The position numbers and the translations under genes are program-made. Source: Aneurinibacillus sp. REN35 (GTDB lineage Bacteria > Bacillota > Bacilli > Aneurinibacillales > Aneurinibacillaceae). From it: a stretch of 64,000 nt of DNA. A model generated the notes under the pieces. It was not told where the DNA came from, ran no database searches, and saw only the letters and a list, made by a program, of their open reading frames with translations. Positions 9,723 through 17,714 of the stretch are shown here, one piece after another. Where the stretch lies: the NCBI RefSeq assembly GCF_041379945.2, contig NZ_JBFTXJ020000004.1:124001-188000 (forward strand), given 5' to 3'. Every line of letters starts with the position of its first letter. Position 1 is the stretch's first letter.

Positions 9723-10277
9723 CTACCTCTCATTTTTATATACAGTGATTGTCGTTTGACCGTACGTAATCTCCCTTATTTTCACTACGCTTTCGATACG
9801 CTCCCGCAGCTCGTCTTTCTCATCATGTTCTGCCACGATCATCGCATCGGGCGCAAGCAAGCCGTGATCTACCATAATAGCGATCTGACTTTCAATTTTT
9901 TGCTCCGCATACGGAGGGTCTAGGAATACGATATCGAATGTCATCTCCCGCTTTTTCAGCGCATTCAGCGCTCGATTCGCATCATTACGATATACCTCGG
10001 CCTGCGCACGCAATCCCGTTGTATCCAGATTGGCTGATACGATACTAACCGCCTTGCGATTCGCATCGACAAAGATGCATTTCTCTGCACCGCGGCTTAA
10101 CGCTTCAATACCAAGGCCGCCTGTGCCTGCATACAAATCTAGAATGATCCCACCATCAAAGTACGGGCCGATCACATTAAAAATGGACTCCTTTACTTTA
10201 TCTACTGTCGGTCTTGTTCCCTTGCCGGGAACTGCCTGCAAAGGATGCCCTTTTTTTGTACCAGCTACCACTCGCAT
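9723..10277 (-). CDS. rsmD: 16S rRNA (guanine(966)-N2)-methyltransferase
   Basis: RsmD methylates G966 of 16S rRNA using S-adenosylmethionine. Seen: N-terminal MRVVAGTKKGHPL, RPTVDKVKESIFN, the SAM-binding motif DLYAGTGGLGIEALSRG and the catalytic DPPY. The ATG at 10277 follows a GGAGTGG site and gives 184 residues; an ATG eight codons upstream lacks one. A sigma-A promoter lies directly upstream. Confidence 0.95.
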   Translation of the reverse strand: MRVVAGTKKGHPLQAVPGKGTRPTVDKVKESIFNVIGPYFDGGIILDLYAGTGGLGIEALSRGAEKCIFVDANRKAVSIVSANLDTTGLRAQAEVYRNDANRALNALKKREMTFDIVFLDPPYAEQKIESQIAIMVDHGLLAPDAMIVAEHDEKDELRERIESVVKIREITYGQTTITVYKNER

Positions 10278-10315
10278 TGCTTCCACTCCAGTGTGTTCCA
10301 TTTTTAAACGTCGTT

Positions 10316-10344
10316 AGTATAACATAAACAAATATTCTGGTAAA
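10316..10344 (-). promoter_or_regulatory. sigma-A promoter of rsmD-coaD
   Basis: TTTACC, a 17-bp spacer and TATACT on the minus strand, about 40 bp before the rsmD start. It marks a divergent control region with the MgtC-family gene. Confidence 0.6.
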
Positions 10345-10415
10345 TAATTAGAACGCTTTCTTACATCCGCATGTATATTATGGACGGTGCACGACCAAAA
10401 TAATAGTAGCAGCAC

Positions 10416-10557
10416 GGATGATCCGTGTTGCCGACAACCGCGGAGAAGACTTACGTTTCCCCATAAGCTCTTCCTCCGGTTTCTCCTCTCCCATTATGCA
10501 GGTCAGGCGCAAAACGTCTGGCATGCCCGTCCGGCCCGTTGCCGGGCGGTTTTTTTT
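10416..10557 (+). other. hairpin-rich leader ending in a terminator, upstream of the MgtC gene
   Basis: This gene-free stretch contains, in order: a CACGGA/TCCGTG hairpin overlapping a GTTG/CAAC hairpin near 10410-10440; a stem of about 10 bp with one bulge between 10445-10453 and 10464-10473 around a 10-nt loop; a CAGGCG/CGTCTG hairpin at 10504-10520; and an intrinsic terminator at 10527-10557. The order resembles a transcription attenuator or riboswitch, or a short independent RNA. The known M-box consensus (a magnesium riboswitch) was not recognised. Function is inferred only from structure and position. Confidence 0.5.
10527..10557 (+). terminator. strong terminator upstream of the MgtC-family gene
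   Basis: A 9-bp GC-rich stem (CCGTCCGGC with GCCGGGCGG, loop CCGTT) is followed at once by eight T. It lies 70 bp before the coding start and after no plus-strand gene, so it ends a leader or a small RNA rather than an mRNA of a known gene. Confidence 0.88.
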
Positions 10558-10627
10558 ATCTTTTCTGCTCATAGAATATAGTGATAAGATAAAAAACACT
10601 ACAGATAAAGAAAGAGGTGGGAGAGCA

Positions 10628-11155
10628 TTGAAGGATTTCATCGAGCCTATTCTTCGCGCCGTGCTTGTATTCGAGCATTGGGAAATGTACTTGCGTCTTA
10701 CGTTAAGTGCCGTTTTCGGCTTTTTCATCGGGCTTGAACGGACCAGCCGCTCTAAGCCCGCAGGCATTAAAACATATACGTTCGTCACTGTAGCATCCAC
10801 GCTTTTAACCCTCGTTTCCATCCATACGGTGGAGAGATATTCTGTCGTGGGCCACACCATGATGGATCCGATGCGCTTAGCCGCTCAGGTCGTCTCAGGC
10901 CTTGGCTTTCTCGGAGCTGGACTCATCATTCAGCGCGGGCGTTCCGTAAAAGGTCTTACTTCAGCAGCCATGGTATTCTTCTCGGGAGGAATCGGTATTG
11001 CGATTGGTGCAGGCTATTACGGTATGACTGCCTTTGCCATGTTTTTAATGTACGCCGTACTTCGTATCGGCCATCGCCTTGAGCATTCACCGCGCTGGTC
11101 TCACCATACCGACGACCCCGAAGAAGATAGAGAGTCTGTCCATGATGAACCCTAG
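10628..11155 (+). CDS. MgtC/SapB family membrane protein
   Basis: The MgtC/SapB family comprises small membrane proteins tied to magnesium limitation, acid and virulence stress in several bacteria; the activity here is unknown. Seen: about 175 residues with four or five hydrophobic segments and the family motifs GFFIGLERTSRSKPAGIKTY and GLGFLGAGLII. The TTG at 10628 was chosen because AGGTGGGAG lies just upstream; the first ATG (MYLRLTL) would remove part of the N-terminus. The gene sits behind a terminator-bearing leader, and its stop shares CTAG with the convergent recG stop. Confidence 0.85.
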   Translation: MKDFIEPILRAVLVFEHWEMYLRLTLSAVFGFFIGLERTSRSKPAGIKTYTFVTVASTLLTLVSIHTVERYSVVGHTMMDPMRLAAQVVSGLGFLGAGLIIQRGRSVKGLTSAAMVFFSGGIGIAIGAGYYGMTAFAMFLMYAVLRIGHRLEHSPRWSHHTDDPEEDRESVHDEP

Positions 11156-13212
11156 TCCTTGATTCTGTCTAGAAAATATTCATCCCGCTTTAAAAAGCGG
11201 CGAAGCGGACTGTATTCCGGGCTGACCCAAAACGCCGGACGGCCGACAAGATCGGCCGCCTCTTGGCGTGCTACTTCAAGCATCCGATAATCCTGCACGA
11301 TATCAGCCACTCTAAATTCAGGCAGACCGCTCTGCTTTGTACCGAAGAAATCGCCCGGACCACGCAGCTCCAAATCTCGTTGCGCCACTTCAAAGCCATC
11401 ATTTGTCTCCGTCATAATCCGCATCCGCTCTTTGCCAATCTCTGACTTTGGATCTGCAATCAGAATACAATACGACTGCTCCGCACCACGGCCCACACGT
11501 CCACGCAGCTGGTGAAGCTGGGCAAGCCCGAAACGTTCCGCATCATAGATAACCATTAACGAGGCATTTGGCACGTTCACACCGACCTCTACAACTGTCG
11601 TAGATACAAGCACATGAATCTCGCCTTTGCTAAACCGCTGCATGACATCCTCTTTTTCTTTCGCCGGCAGGCGGCCGTGCATCAGTCCTACCTTATACTT
11701 CCCTGCAAAATGGTGACTTAGCTGGGCGTGTACGTCCATTGCATTCTGCAAATCAAGCTTCTCTGATTCCTCAATCAGCGGCGAGATGACATAGACTTGT
11801 CTTCCCTTGCTGATCTCCTTGTGCATGAACGCGAGAATGCGCTCCATCATGTCATGCTTGACCCAATATGTCTCCACCGGCTTGCGTCCGGCAGGCAGCT
11901 CATCGATTGTTGATACGTCCATATCACCGAAGGCTGTAATCGACAGCGTGCGCGGAATCGGTGTTGCCGTCATGAATAATACATCAGGATGCAGCCCCTT
12001 CTCACGCAGCACACGGCGCTGCTCCACCCCGAATCGATGCTGCTCATCGGTAATAACCAAGCCCAGATCACGAAAATATACATCGTCCTGAATAAGGGCA
12101 TGCGTTCCTACCACAACATGAATCATACCCGATTGAAGACCCGCCAAAATATCGCGGCGCTTACGTATTGTAGCGCTCCCTGACAGCAGTGCAACCTCAA
12201 TCCTATGTGGAGCAAGTAACTCCTGAAGAGTCTCAAAGTGCTGCTCAGCCAGAATTTCTGTGGGAACCATGAGCGCCCCTTGATACCCCGCCGTAATCGT
12301 TGCATACAATGCAATGGCAGCTACAACGGTTTTACCTGATCCTACGTCTCCCTGCAATAGACGGTTCATCCGGTATCTGGCCTGCATATCATCAAGAATC
12401 TCTGCAACAACACGTTTTTGTGCACCGGTTAGCGGAAAAGGCAGACCCCTGATAAAAGTACGCACATCATCAAGCAGGATCGGCTGTGCCATTCCATCAC
12501 TTGCCCGGCGATTCATTGCATGGTACGCGGTCATTTTCAGTTGAAATAAAAATAGCTCTTCAAAGGCCAGACGGCGACGGCCATGCTTACCTGCTTGAAT
12601 ACTCTCAGGAAAGTGAATGTTGCGTATGGCTTCCGCCCGGGGTGCAAGCTTGTATTTTTGCATAAGGTCCGGCGGCAGAATCTCTTCAATCGCATCGCCA
12701 TATTCTCGGAGCGCTTCGGTAATCCAGCGGCGCATCTGTTTGAGCTGAATGTTAGCATTTGTCGAATATACAGGCTGAATGGAGCCCTCTTGCGGAGTCT
12801 TCTTTCCCGTATCAAGAAAATGATGCTCACTAACCGTAATTTGCAGACGTGCCTGTTCAAATTTTCCTGATAGCATAATCTCGCGGCCGGTTCGCAGCTG
12901 CTGCTTTAAAAAATGGCGGTTAAACCAGATTGCGGTAACCACGACCCGATCCACAACAACTTTAACGGTAATACGGGATTTACTTTTCCCGTAAAAACGC
13001 ACAAGTGGCTCTCCGTATATCGTTCCGGTGATGGTGATCTTCTCACCATCCTCCGCTTCGCTTATGTCTCTTACTCGATAATCCTCATAACGATAGGGAA
13101 AATGTTCAAGCAAATCCTGTACGGTGTAAAGATCAAGCGTTGCCAGATCTTGCGCTCGCTCATCTCCAATTCCTTTGATCGCAGTTATAGGTTGGTTCAA
13201 TGGGTTGTTCAC
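11152..13212 (-). CDS. recG: ATP-dependent DNA helicase RecG
   Basis: RecG is a branch-migration helicase that remodels stalled replication forks and recombination intermediates. Seen: an N-terminal helix-hairpin-helix-like segment (AIKGIGDERAQDLATL), an OB-fold wedge domain (about residues 60-150), Walker A GDVGSGKTVVA, the DEQH box ITDEQHRFGV, TATPIPRTL, and C-terminal helicase motifs including QLRGRVGRG. The length of 686 residues is normal. In many Bacilli recG lies directly upstream of fapR; here the rpmF-rsmD-mgtC block separates them. Confidence 0.97.
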   Translation of the reverse strand: MNNPLNQPITAIKGIGDERAQDLATLDLYTVQDLLEHFPYRYEDYRVRDISEAEDGEKITITGTIYGEPLVRFYGKSKSRITVKVVVDRVVVTAIWFNRHFLKQQLRTGREIMLSGKFEQARLQITVSEHHFLDTGKKTPQEGSIQPVYSTNANIQLKQMRRWITEALREYGDAIEEILPPDLMQKYKLAPRAEAIRNIHFPESIQAGKHGRRRLAFEELFLFQLKMTAYHAMNRRASDGMAQPILLDDVRTFIRGLPFPLTGAQKRVVAEILDDMQARYRMNRLLQGDVGSGKTVVAAIALYATITAGYQGALMVPTEILAEQHFETLQELLAPHRIEVALLSGSATIRKRRDILAGLQSGMIHVVVGTHALIQDDVYFRDLGLVITDEQHRFGVEQRRVLREKGLHPDVLFMTATPIPRTLSITAFGDMDVSTIDELPAGRKPVETYWVKHDMMERILAFMHKEISKGRQVYVISPLIEESEKLDLQNAMDVHAQLSHHFAGKYKVGLMHGRLPAKEKEDVMQRFSKGEIHVLVSTTVVEVGVNVPNASLMVIYDAERFGLAQLHQLRGRVGRGAEQSYCILIADPKSEIGKERMRIMTETNDGFEVAQRDLELRGPGDFFGTKQSGLPEFRVADIVQDYRMLEVARQEAADLVGRPAFWVSPEYSPLRRFLKRDEYFLDRIKD

Positions 13213-13230
13213 TGCTCTCGTCTCCTTACT

Positions 13231-13268
13231 AAATAAAACATTCCTATCTCTTAATCGAAATAGGAATG
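13231..13268 (-). terminator. intrinsic terminator after degV
   Basis: A 9-bp stem (CATTCCTAT with ATAGGAATG, 12-nt loop) is followed on the minus strand by TTTTATTT. It lies in the short gap before recG, so recG may need its own promoter or read-through. Confidence 0.7.
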
Positions 13269-13293
13269 CAGCTTCGGATTTATTGTATCACAA

Positions 13294-14148
13294 TCACACT
13301 TTATATAGTGTTATAGCCAGAAGTCCCGGCCCGCCATACGTACCAATTACCGGGCCTAACTGAGCAATCATCACTTCTTCTGTGACATTGAACTCTTCAG
13401 TGATTCTAAGCTTCAGCGCTTCCGCCTCTTCAAGACTGGTCGTATAGACAGATGCGGCAATAACCGAAGAGCCTGCAGCAAATTCCTTGGCCAGTTCAAG
13501 AATGCGTCCGACAGCTTTTTTCTTGCCACGTATCTTCTCTACCGATGCTACCTCTCCGCTTTCATCAAACGTAAGGATCGGTTTGACATTAAGCAGCGAA
13601 CCTAGCACCGCAGATGCTTTACCAATACGCCCGCCTTTCTGTAAATACATGAGCGTATCCATAACAAAAAACACTTTATGATTGGCAATCATTCGCTGCG
13701 CTAAGTCCAAACACTGCTGCAGGCTCTTGCCTTCACGTATGGCACGCGCAACAGCTACAACAATCGCACCCAACGCATACGATGCCGTTCGGCTGTCAAT
13801 TACATGCACATTGACTTTTTCCTGCACCATGTCTTTTGCCAGATTGGCCGTCTGATAGGTGCCGCTCAGTGCGCTCGATAGATGAATCGAAATAATCTGC
13901 ACCTCTTCTTCGGATGCGGCCAGTGATTCATACATCTCAACAAAGTCGGCAGGCGCCGGCTGAGACGTACGCGGCAGCTTGTCTGCACGCTCAAGCTTTT
14001 CATAGAACTCTCCTGCCGTCAGTGTTACACCATCTAAGTAGGTGTGATCTTCAATATGCACTTTTAATGGAACAACATGAATATCCAGCTCAGATGCCAG
14101 CTCTTTTGGAATGTCAGCGGTACTGTCAGTTACGATGTATAGTTTCAT
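13294..14148 (-). CDS. DegV family fatty-acid-binding protein
   Basis: DegV/FakB proteins bind a single fatty acid and present it to the kinase FakA for phosphorylation. Seen: 284 residues with N-terminal TDSTADIPKELA, the RTSQPAPADF loop, SIHLSSALSGTYQTA, and the C-terminal GPVIGTYGGPGLLA. These are standard DegV fold landmarks. It directly follows fakA with a 33-bp gap, which supports a FakB role in this operon. Which fatty acid it binds cannot be told from sequence alone. Confidence 0.92.
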   Translation of the reverse strand: MKLYIVTDSTADIPKELASELDIHVVPLKVHIEDHTYLDGVTLTAGEFYEKLERADKLPRTSQPAPADFVEMYESLAASEEEVQIISIHLSSALSGTYQTANLAKDMVQEKVNVHVIDSRTASYALGAIVVAVARAIREGKSLQQCLDLAQRMIANHKVFFVMDTLMYLQKGGRIGKASAVLGSLLNVKPILTFDESGEVASVEKIRGKKKAVGRILELAKEFAAGSSVIAASVYTTSLEEAEALKLRITEEFNVTEEVMIAQLGPVIGTYGGPGLLAITLYKV

Positions 14149-14181
14149 AACGAAGACGCGTCCCCTTCCCGTATCTATGGT

Positions 14182-15909
14182 TTATTCGACTGCGACGATA
14201 AATGAATAGAGCGGCTGCCCTCCATCATGTATTTCTATTTCAAAATCTTTATACGAGGACTGCAGTTGCTTCTCCAGCTCATCCATGGCCGCTTCCTCTA
14301 CATCCGCACCATAAATCAGCGTGATCAGTCCATCCTCATCATCAGCCATCTCTGCAATAAGCTGTGTAGCCGTCTCATATGGGTCCTGCCCGGAAGTAAC
14401 AATCGTTCCATCAAAAATGCCGATGAAATCCCCTTCTTTAATCGTAAGCTCATTTATGGTTGTAGCCCGTATCGCATACGTAACAAGACCCGTCTTCACA
14501 TACGCAAGCGCTTCACTCATTCGCTCGGTATTCTGCTCTAGCGACTCGTCCGCCGAGAATGCTAACATCGAAGACATCCCTTGCGGCACGCTCTTCGATG
14601 GGACAACAGCGGCCGGAATCTCTGCTAGCTCGCAGGCCTGCTGCGCAGCCATAATAATGTTCTTATTGTTCGGCAGAATAATCACTCGTTCCGCATGTAC
14701 TTCATTGATGGCGTGAACGAACTGCTCCGTACTTGGATTCATCGTCTGGCCGCCCTCAATCACCGTATCAACACCAAGACTTTTAAAAATCTCGACGATA
14801 CCGCTTCCACTAGCTACCGCAATGATCGCATATGGCTTCCGCTTTGGCTGTGCAGCTTCCGCTTCCACCGGCGTATCATTTGGTGTAGATACAGGAGCGA
14901 TCGGATCTTGTGCCGCCTGTCTTACCTCTTGGCGGCGCAGTACTTCTTCATGCTGCAGACGCATATTTTCGATCTTAATCCGATCAAGCAGACCATATTG
15001 CTGAGCGAGCGAGAGTACATCTCCTGGATGTTCAGCATGAATGTGCACCTTTACCAAATCATCGTCTGAGACAACGAGCAGTGAATCACCGTATTCGCTG
15101 ATCTGCTCTTTGAATGCATTTTCAGTAAATGCTGTATCAGGCTTGATATGAACCATGAATTCGGTACAATATCCGTATTGGATGTCGGCAGGATTAATTA
15201 TGTGATGTATATCCCCATGCTCTTCACCGAACATGGACATCCCACCTGCTACAACAGCGGAAGATTCAGTCTCTTCGGGTTCCGCGAACAGGACTCCGTC
15301 TTTTACAACGGTTAAAAATCCTTCATAAATATATACGAGGCCCTGACCCCCGGAATCAACCACGCCGACTTCTTTAAGAACAGGCAATTGATTTGGCGTA
15401 TTATCAAGCGCCCTCTGGGCTGCTGCTGTTAATGTCTCAATTACATCCTCAATGGAACCGGAGCGCGCCGCCTTCCGTGCCGCAGCCGCTGCCTCACGCG
15501 CTACCGTAAGTATCGTACCTTCTACCGGCTTCATTACGGCCTTGTATGCCATCTCCACCCCTTGCTGAAATGCTTCGGCAAGCTGGTGGCTGTCTACTTC
15601 CTCTGCGCCCGACATGCCTTTAGCAAAGCCGCGGAACAATTGAGAGAGAATAACGCCGGAATTACCGCGTGCTCCCATTAGAAGTCCACGCGAAAATACG
15701 GAAGATACTTTCTCAACCGTTTGTTCAGACATTTTCTCAAGTTCGGCTGCACCGGATGTAAATGTTAAATTCATATTCGTTCCGGTATCGCCGTCTGGCA
15801 CCGGGAATACATTAAGCGCATCTACCTTTTTCACATGCTGCGTCAGGCGCTCGGCGCCCGCTTTATACATTTGACGAAGGACGTACCCTGTCAACATGTT
15901 CTTTCTCAC
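14182..15909 (-). CDS. fakA: fatty acid kinase catalytic subunit FakA (YloV)
   Basis: FakA phosphorylates FakB-bound fatty acid to acyl-phosphate, which feeds PlsY or, through PlsX, acyl-ACP. Seen: an N-terminal DAK2 kinase domain (about residues 8-200) with VFPVPDGDTGTNMNLTF binding the nucleotide metal and GARGNSGVILSQLFRGF, then a middle domain and a C-terminal DegV-like region ending at residue 575. It lies between yloU and degV. Having both halves of the system within 15 kb of fapR-plsX fits a shared lipid role. Confidence 0.93.
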   Translation of the reverse strand: MRKNMLTGYVLRQMYKAGAERLTQHVKKVDALNVFPVPDGDTGTNMNLTFTSGAAELEKMSEQTVEKVSSVFSRGLLMGARGNSGVILSQLFRGFAKGMSGAEEVDSHQLAEAFQQGVEMAYKAVMKPVEGTILTVAREAAAAARKAARSGSIEDVIETLTAAAQRALDNTPNQLPVLKEVGVVDSGGQGLVYIYEGFLTVVKDGVLFAEPEETESSAVVAGGMSMFGEEHGDIHHIINPADIQYGYCTEFMVHIKPDTAFTENAFKEQISEYGDSLLVVSDDDLVKVHIHAEHPGDVLSLAQQYGLLDRIKIENMRLQHEEVLRRQEVRQAAQDPIAPVSTPNDTPVEAEAAQPKRKPYAIIAVASGSGIVEIFKSLGVDTVIEGGQTMNPSTEQFVHAINEVHAERVIILPNNKNIIMAAQQACELAEIPAAVVPSKSVPQGMSSMLAFSADESLEQNTERMSEALAYVKTGLVTYAIRATTINELTIKEGDFIGIFDGTIVTSGQDPYETATQLIAEMADDEDGLITLIYGADVEEAAMDELEKQLQSSYKDFEIEIHDGGQPLYSFIVAVE

Positions 15910-15931
15910 GTATGATTTCCTCCCTTACCCT

Positions 15932-16297
15932 CTAGGAGCTCATTTCTCCACGAACACCTTGCACATATATATTAACTTCATCAACAGCCATCCCCAACGT
16001 TGTATGTAGGGCATATTTTACGCGTTCCTGCACGCTATGCGCCACCTCGGAGATTTTCGTTCCGTAACTCACAATAATATACAGATCGATTACGGTTCGA
16101 CCGCTGTCATCTCGCACTTCTACGCCGCGCGACAAATTATCCCGGCGCAGAATGTCTGCAATACCGTCTTTCATCGTACGGCGCGAGGACATACCCACCA
16201 GTCCGTAGCATTCCATTGCAATCGCTCCGGCAAGTGTTGCGATAACTTGTGTATCGATCTCGATCTTTCCGAGTTCTGTGCTAATTTGAACGCTCAT
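15932..16297 (-). CDS. Asp23/Gls24 family envelope stress protein (YloU)
   Basis: This is a short Asp23-family protein; relatives sit at the membrane and respond to alkaline or cell-wall stress. Seen: 121 residues beginning MSVQISTELGKIEID, then the core IDLYIIVSYGTKISEVAHSV and VNIYVQGVR at the end. The start follows GAGGAGGC; longer upstream reading would add about 65 residues without family similarity. It is divergent from rpmB and upstream of fakA, the standard order in Bacilli. Confidence 0.92.
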   Translation of the reverse strand: MSVQISTELGKIEIDTQVIATLAGAIAMECYGLVGMSSRRTMKDGIADILRRDNLSRGVEVRDDSGRTVIDLYIIVSYGTKISEVAHSVQERVKYALHTTLGMAVDEVNIYVQGVRGEMSS

Positions 16298-16424
16298 TTC
16301 CCTGCCTCCTCTTTTTCCTTGCTGCGAACCGTAGATGCCTAAACTCTTCATCATTTTACTATAAAGGATTTCGTTTTGAAAGATATCTCTCCGCAATGTA
16401 AAGGGTAAATTCTTGACAGACCTC

Positions 16425-16453
16425 TTGCTTTTGCCATAAGCGTATGATATCAT
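16425..16453 (+). promoter_or_regulatory. sigma-A promoter of rpmB
   Basis: TTGCTT, a 17-bp spacer and TATCAT with a TG extension (TGATATCAT) lie about 60 bp before the rpmB start. A separate TTGACA at 16412-16417 has no well-spaced -10 box. Confidence 0.6.
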
Positions 16454-16511
16454 ACTTGAGTATGTAAAGAGAGTCACTTTGTTTGACTGCATCTCAGGGA
16501 GGTGGAATATA

Positions 16512-16700
16512 ATGGCACGTGTATGTTATGTAACTGGCAAACGGGCGAAAACCGGCAATAAGCGCAGCCACTCCAACCGCGCAAACAAACGTTCTTGGGG
16601 CGTAAACGTACAAAAAGTACGTATCCTTGTGGATGGAAAGCCGAAGCGCGTATATGTAAGCACAAAAGCACTCAAATCCGGTTTGGTTACTCGCGCATAA
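16512..16700 (+). CDS. rpmB: 50S ribosomal protein L28
   Basis: L28 is a small basic protein of the large ribosomal subunit. Seen: 62 residues with [20 protein letters not shown] at the N-terminus and [11 protein letters not shown] near the C-terminus. A GGGAGGTGG site lies upstream, and a strong terminator follows within 10 bp, so it is a single-gene unit. Its position between yloU and spoVM is the usual one in Bacilli. Confidence 0.98.
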   Translation: MARVCYVTGKRAKTGNKRSHSNRANKRSWGVNVQKVRILVDGKPKRVYVSTKALKSGLVTRA

Positions 16701-16708
16701 TAAAACAA

Positions 16709-16741
16709 AAAAGCGAAGCGGAAATCCCGCTTCGCTTTTTT
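16709..16741 (+). terminator. intrinsic terminator after rpmB
   Basis: AAAGCGAAGCGG pairs with CCGCTTCGCTTT around a 4-nt loop and is followed by TTTTTT. The A-run on the other side could let it act on the minus strand too. Confidence 0.9.
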
Positions 16742-16763
16742 GTGCAAAGATACAGCTTCCATA

Positions 16764-16798
16764 CGTAAAAAAGCACCCGCTTTGTGGTGCTTTTTACG
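16764..16798 (-). terminator. intrinsic terminator after spoVM
   Basis: A long stem (CGTAAAAAGCACC against GGTGCTTTTTTACG, 8-nt loop) with T-runs in the stem. It stands 12 bp after the spoVM stop on the minus strand. Confidence 0.75.
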
Positions 16799-16810
16799 TT
16801 TTGCGCCTCC

Positions 16811-16888
16811 TCATCGCTTCCCCCCGCCGAGAATCGCGCGAATCAATCCTCCCAAAAATTTTGGCAGCTTAATAGTATAAAACCGCAT
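16811..16888 (-). CDS. spoVM: stage V sporulation protein M
   Basis: SpoVM is a tiny amphipathic helix that marks the outer forespore membrane by curvature and anchors the SpoIVA coat basement layer. Seen: 25 residues, MRFYTIKLPKFLGGLIRAIL followed by GGGKR, nearly identical to the B. subtilis protein over the first 20 positions. A GGGAGGGG site precedes the ATG. In B. subtilis thiN lies between rpe and spoVM; here it is absent and the gap holds a terminator. Confidence 0.97.
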   Translation of the reverse strand: MRFYTIKLPKFLGGLIRAILGGGKR

Positions 16889-17004
16889 CGTGACCCCTCC
16901 CTTATCCAGGTACAGTTCAGTATATGCAGGTGTACCGGCTTCGTACTTCTTCTCGCTCGCTTTAACATATGCCGGGCCTTCCTGAAATATGAAATAAGCG
17001 CAAT

Positions 17005-17031
17005 AAAAAACCCATGGTCATAAACCATGGG
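17005..17031 (-). terminator. intrinsic terminator after rpe
   Basis: CCCATGG and its complement around a 7-nt loop are followed on the minus strand by TTTTTT. It separates rpe from spoVM, so spoVM probably has its own promoter in 16889-17004; no clear sporulation-sigma site could be named there. Confidence 0.8.
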
Positions 17032-17047
17032 ATAAGTAACATGCAGA

Positions 17048-17710
17048 CTATACGAAACAAGCCTGCTTAATATTATCGATCGCACGAGCACGATCCGCTT
17101 GTCCAAATACAGCGTTACCAGCCACTAAACATGTAGCTCCAGCCTTTGCCACAAGCGGCGCCGTCTCCGTATTAATACCGCCATCAATCTGAATGTCCAC
17201 TTTGTCTACAAGTCCGCGTTCAGCAAGCATTTCTCTAAGCTGCTGAACTTTGCGCACGACCTCAGGGATGAATTTTTGGCCGCCAAACCCTGGATTCACC
17301 GACATTAATAGAACCATATCAATATCGTCTAACACATGCGCTAGCGTCGTGACCGGAGTTGCCGGATTAAGCGATACAGCCGCCTTTGCGCCCAGATCTT
17401 TAATATGATAAATCGTGCGGTGCAGATGCACGCAAGCTTCCTGATGCACCGTAATTATATCAGCACCGCTTTTTATGAATTCAGGAATATACAGATCAGC
17501 ATTCTCAATCATCAAGTGAACATCAAGCGTAAGTTTGGTATGCGGACGGATCGCATTGACAACCAGCGGTCCGATCGTTAAGTTAGGCACAAAATGCCCG
17601 TCCATTACGTCCACATGAATCCAATCTGCGCCGCCCTGTTCCACTTCTTTAATCTCTTCTCCTAGACGGGAAAAATCGGCGGAAAGGATCGAAGGTGCAA
17701 TTTTAACCAT
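17048..17710 (-). CDS. rpe: ribulose-phosphate 3-epimerase
   Basis: Rpe interconverts ribulose-5-phosphate and xylulose-5-phosphate in the pentose phosphate pathway. Seen: a TIM-barrel protein of 220 residues with [17 protein letters not shown], the metal and catalytic segment [33 protein letters not shown] and QIDGGIN. It follows rsgA by 4 bp in the prpC-prkC-rsgA-rpe order typical of Bacilli. Confidence 0.98.
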   Translation of the reverse strand: MVKIAPSILSADFSRLGEEIKEVEQGGADWIHVDVMDGHFVPNLTIGPLVVNAIRPHTKLTLDVHLMIENADLYIPEFIKSGADIITVHQEACVHLHRTIYHIKDLGAKAAVSLNPATPVTTLAHVLDDIDMVLLMSVNPGFGGQKFIPEVVRKVQQLREMLAERGLVDKVDIQIDGGINTETAPLVAKAGATCLVAGNAVFGQADRARAIDNIKQACFV

Positions 17711-17714
17711 ACGT

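Noticed and set aside
10412-10460. Possible T-box or M-box in the MgtC leader
   Set aside because: ACAACCGCGG slightly resembles a T-box end, but the full AGGGTGGNACCGCG motif and a specifier loop are missing, and no M-box core is present.
10378-10860. Minus-strand open frame of 160 residues opposite the MgtC gene and leader
   Set aside because: It covers the structured leader and the coding strand of a recognised membrane protein; no family match and no good start.
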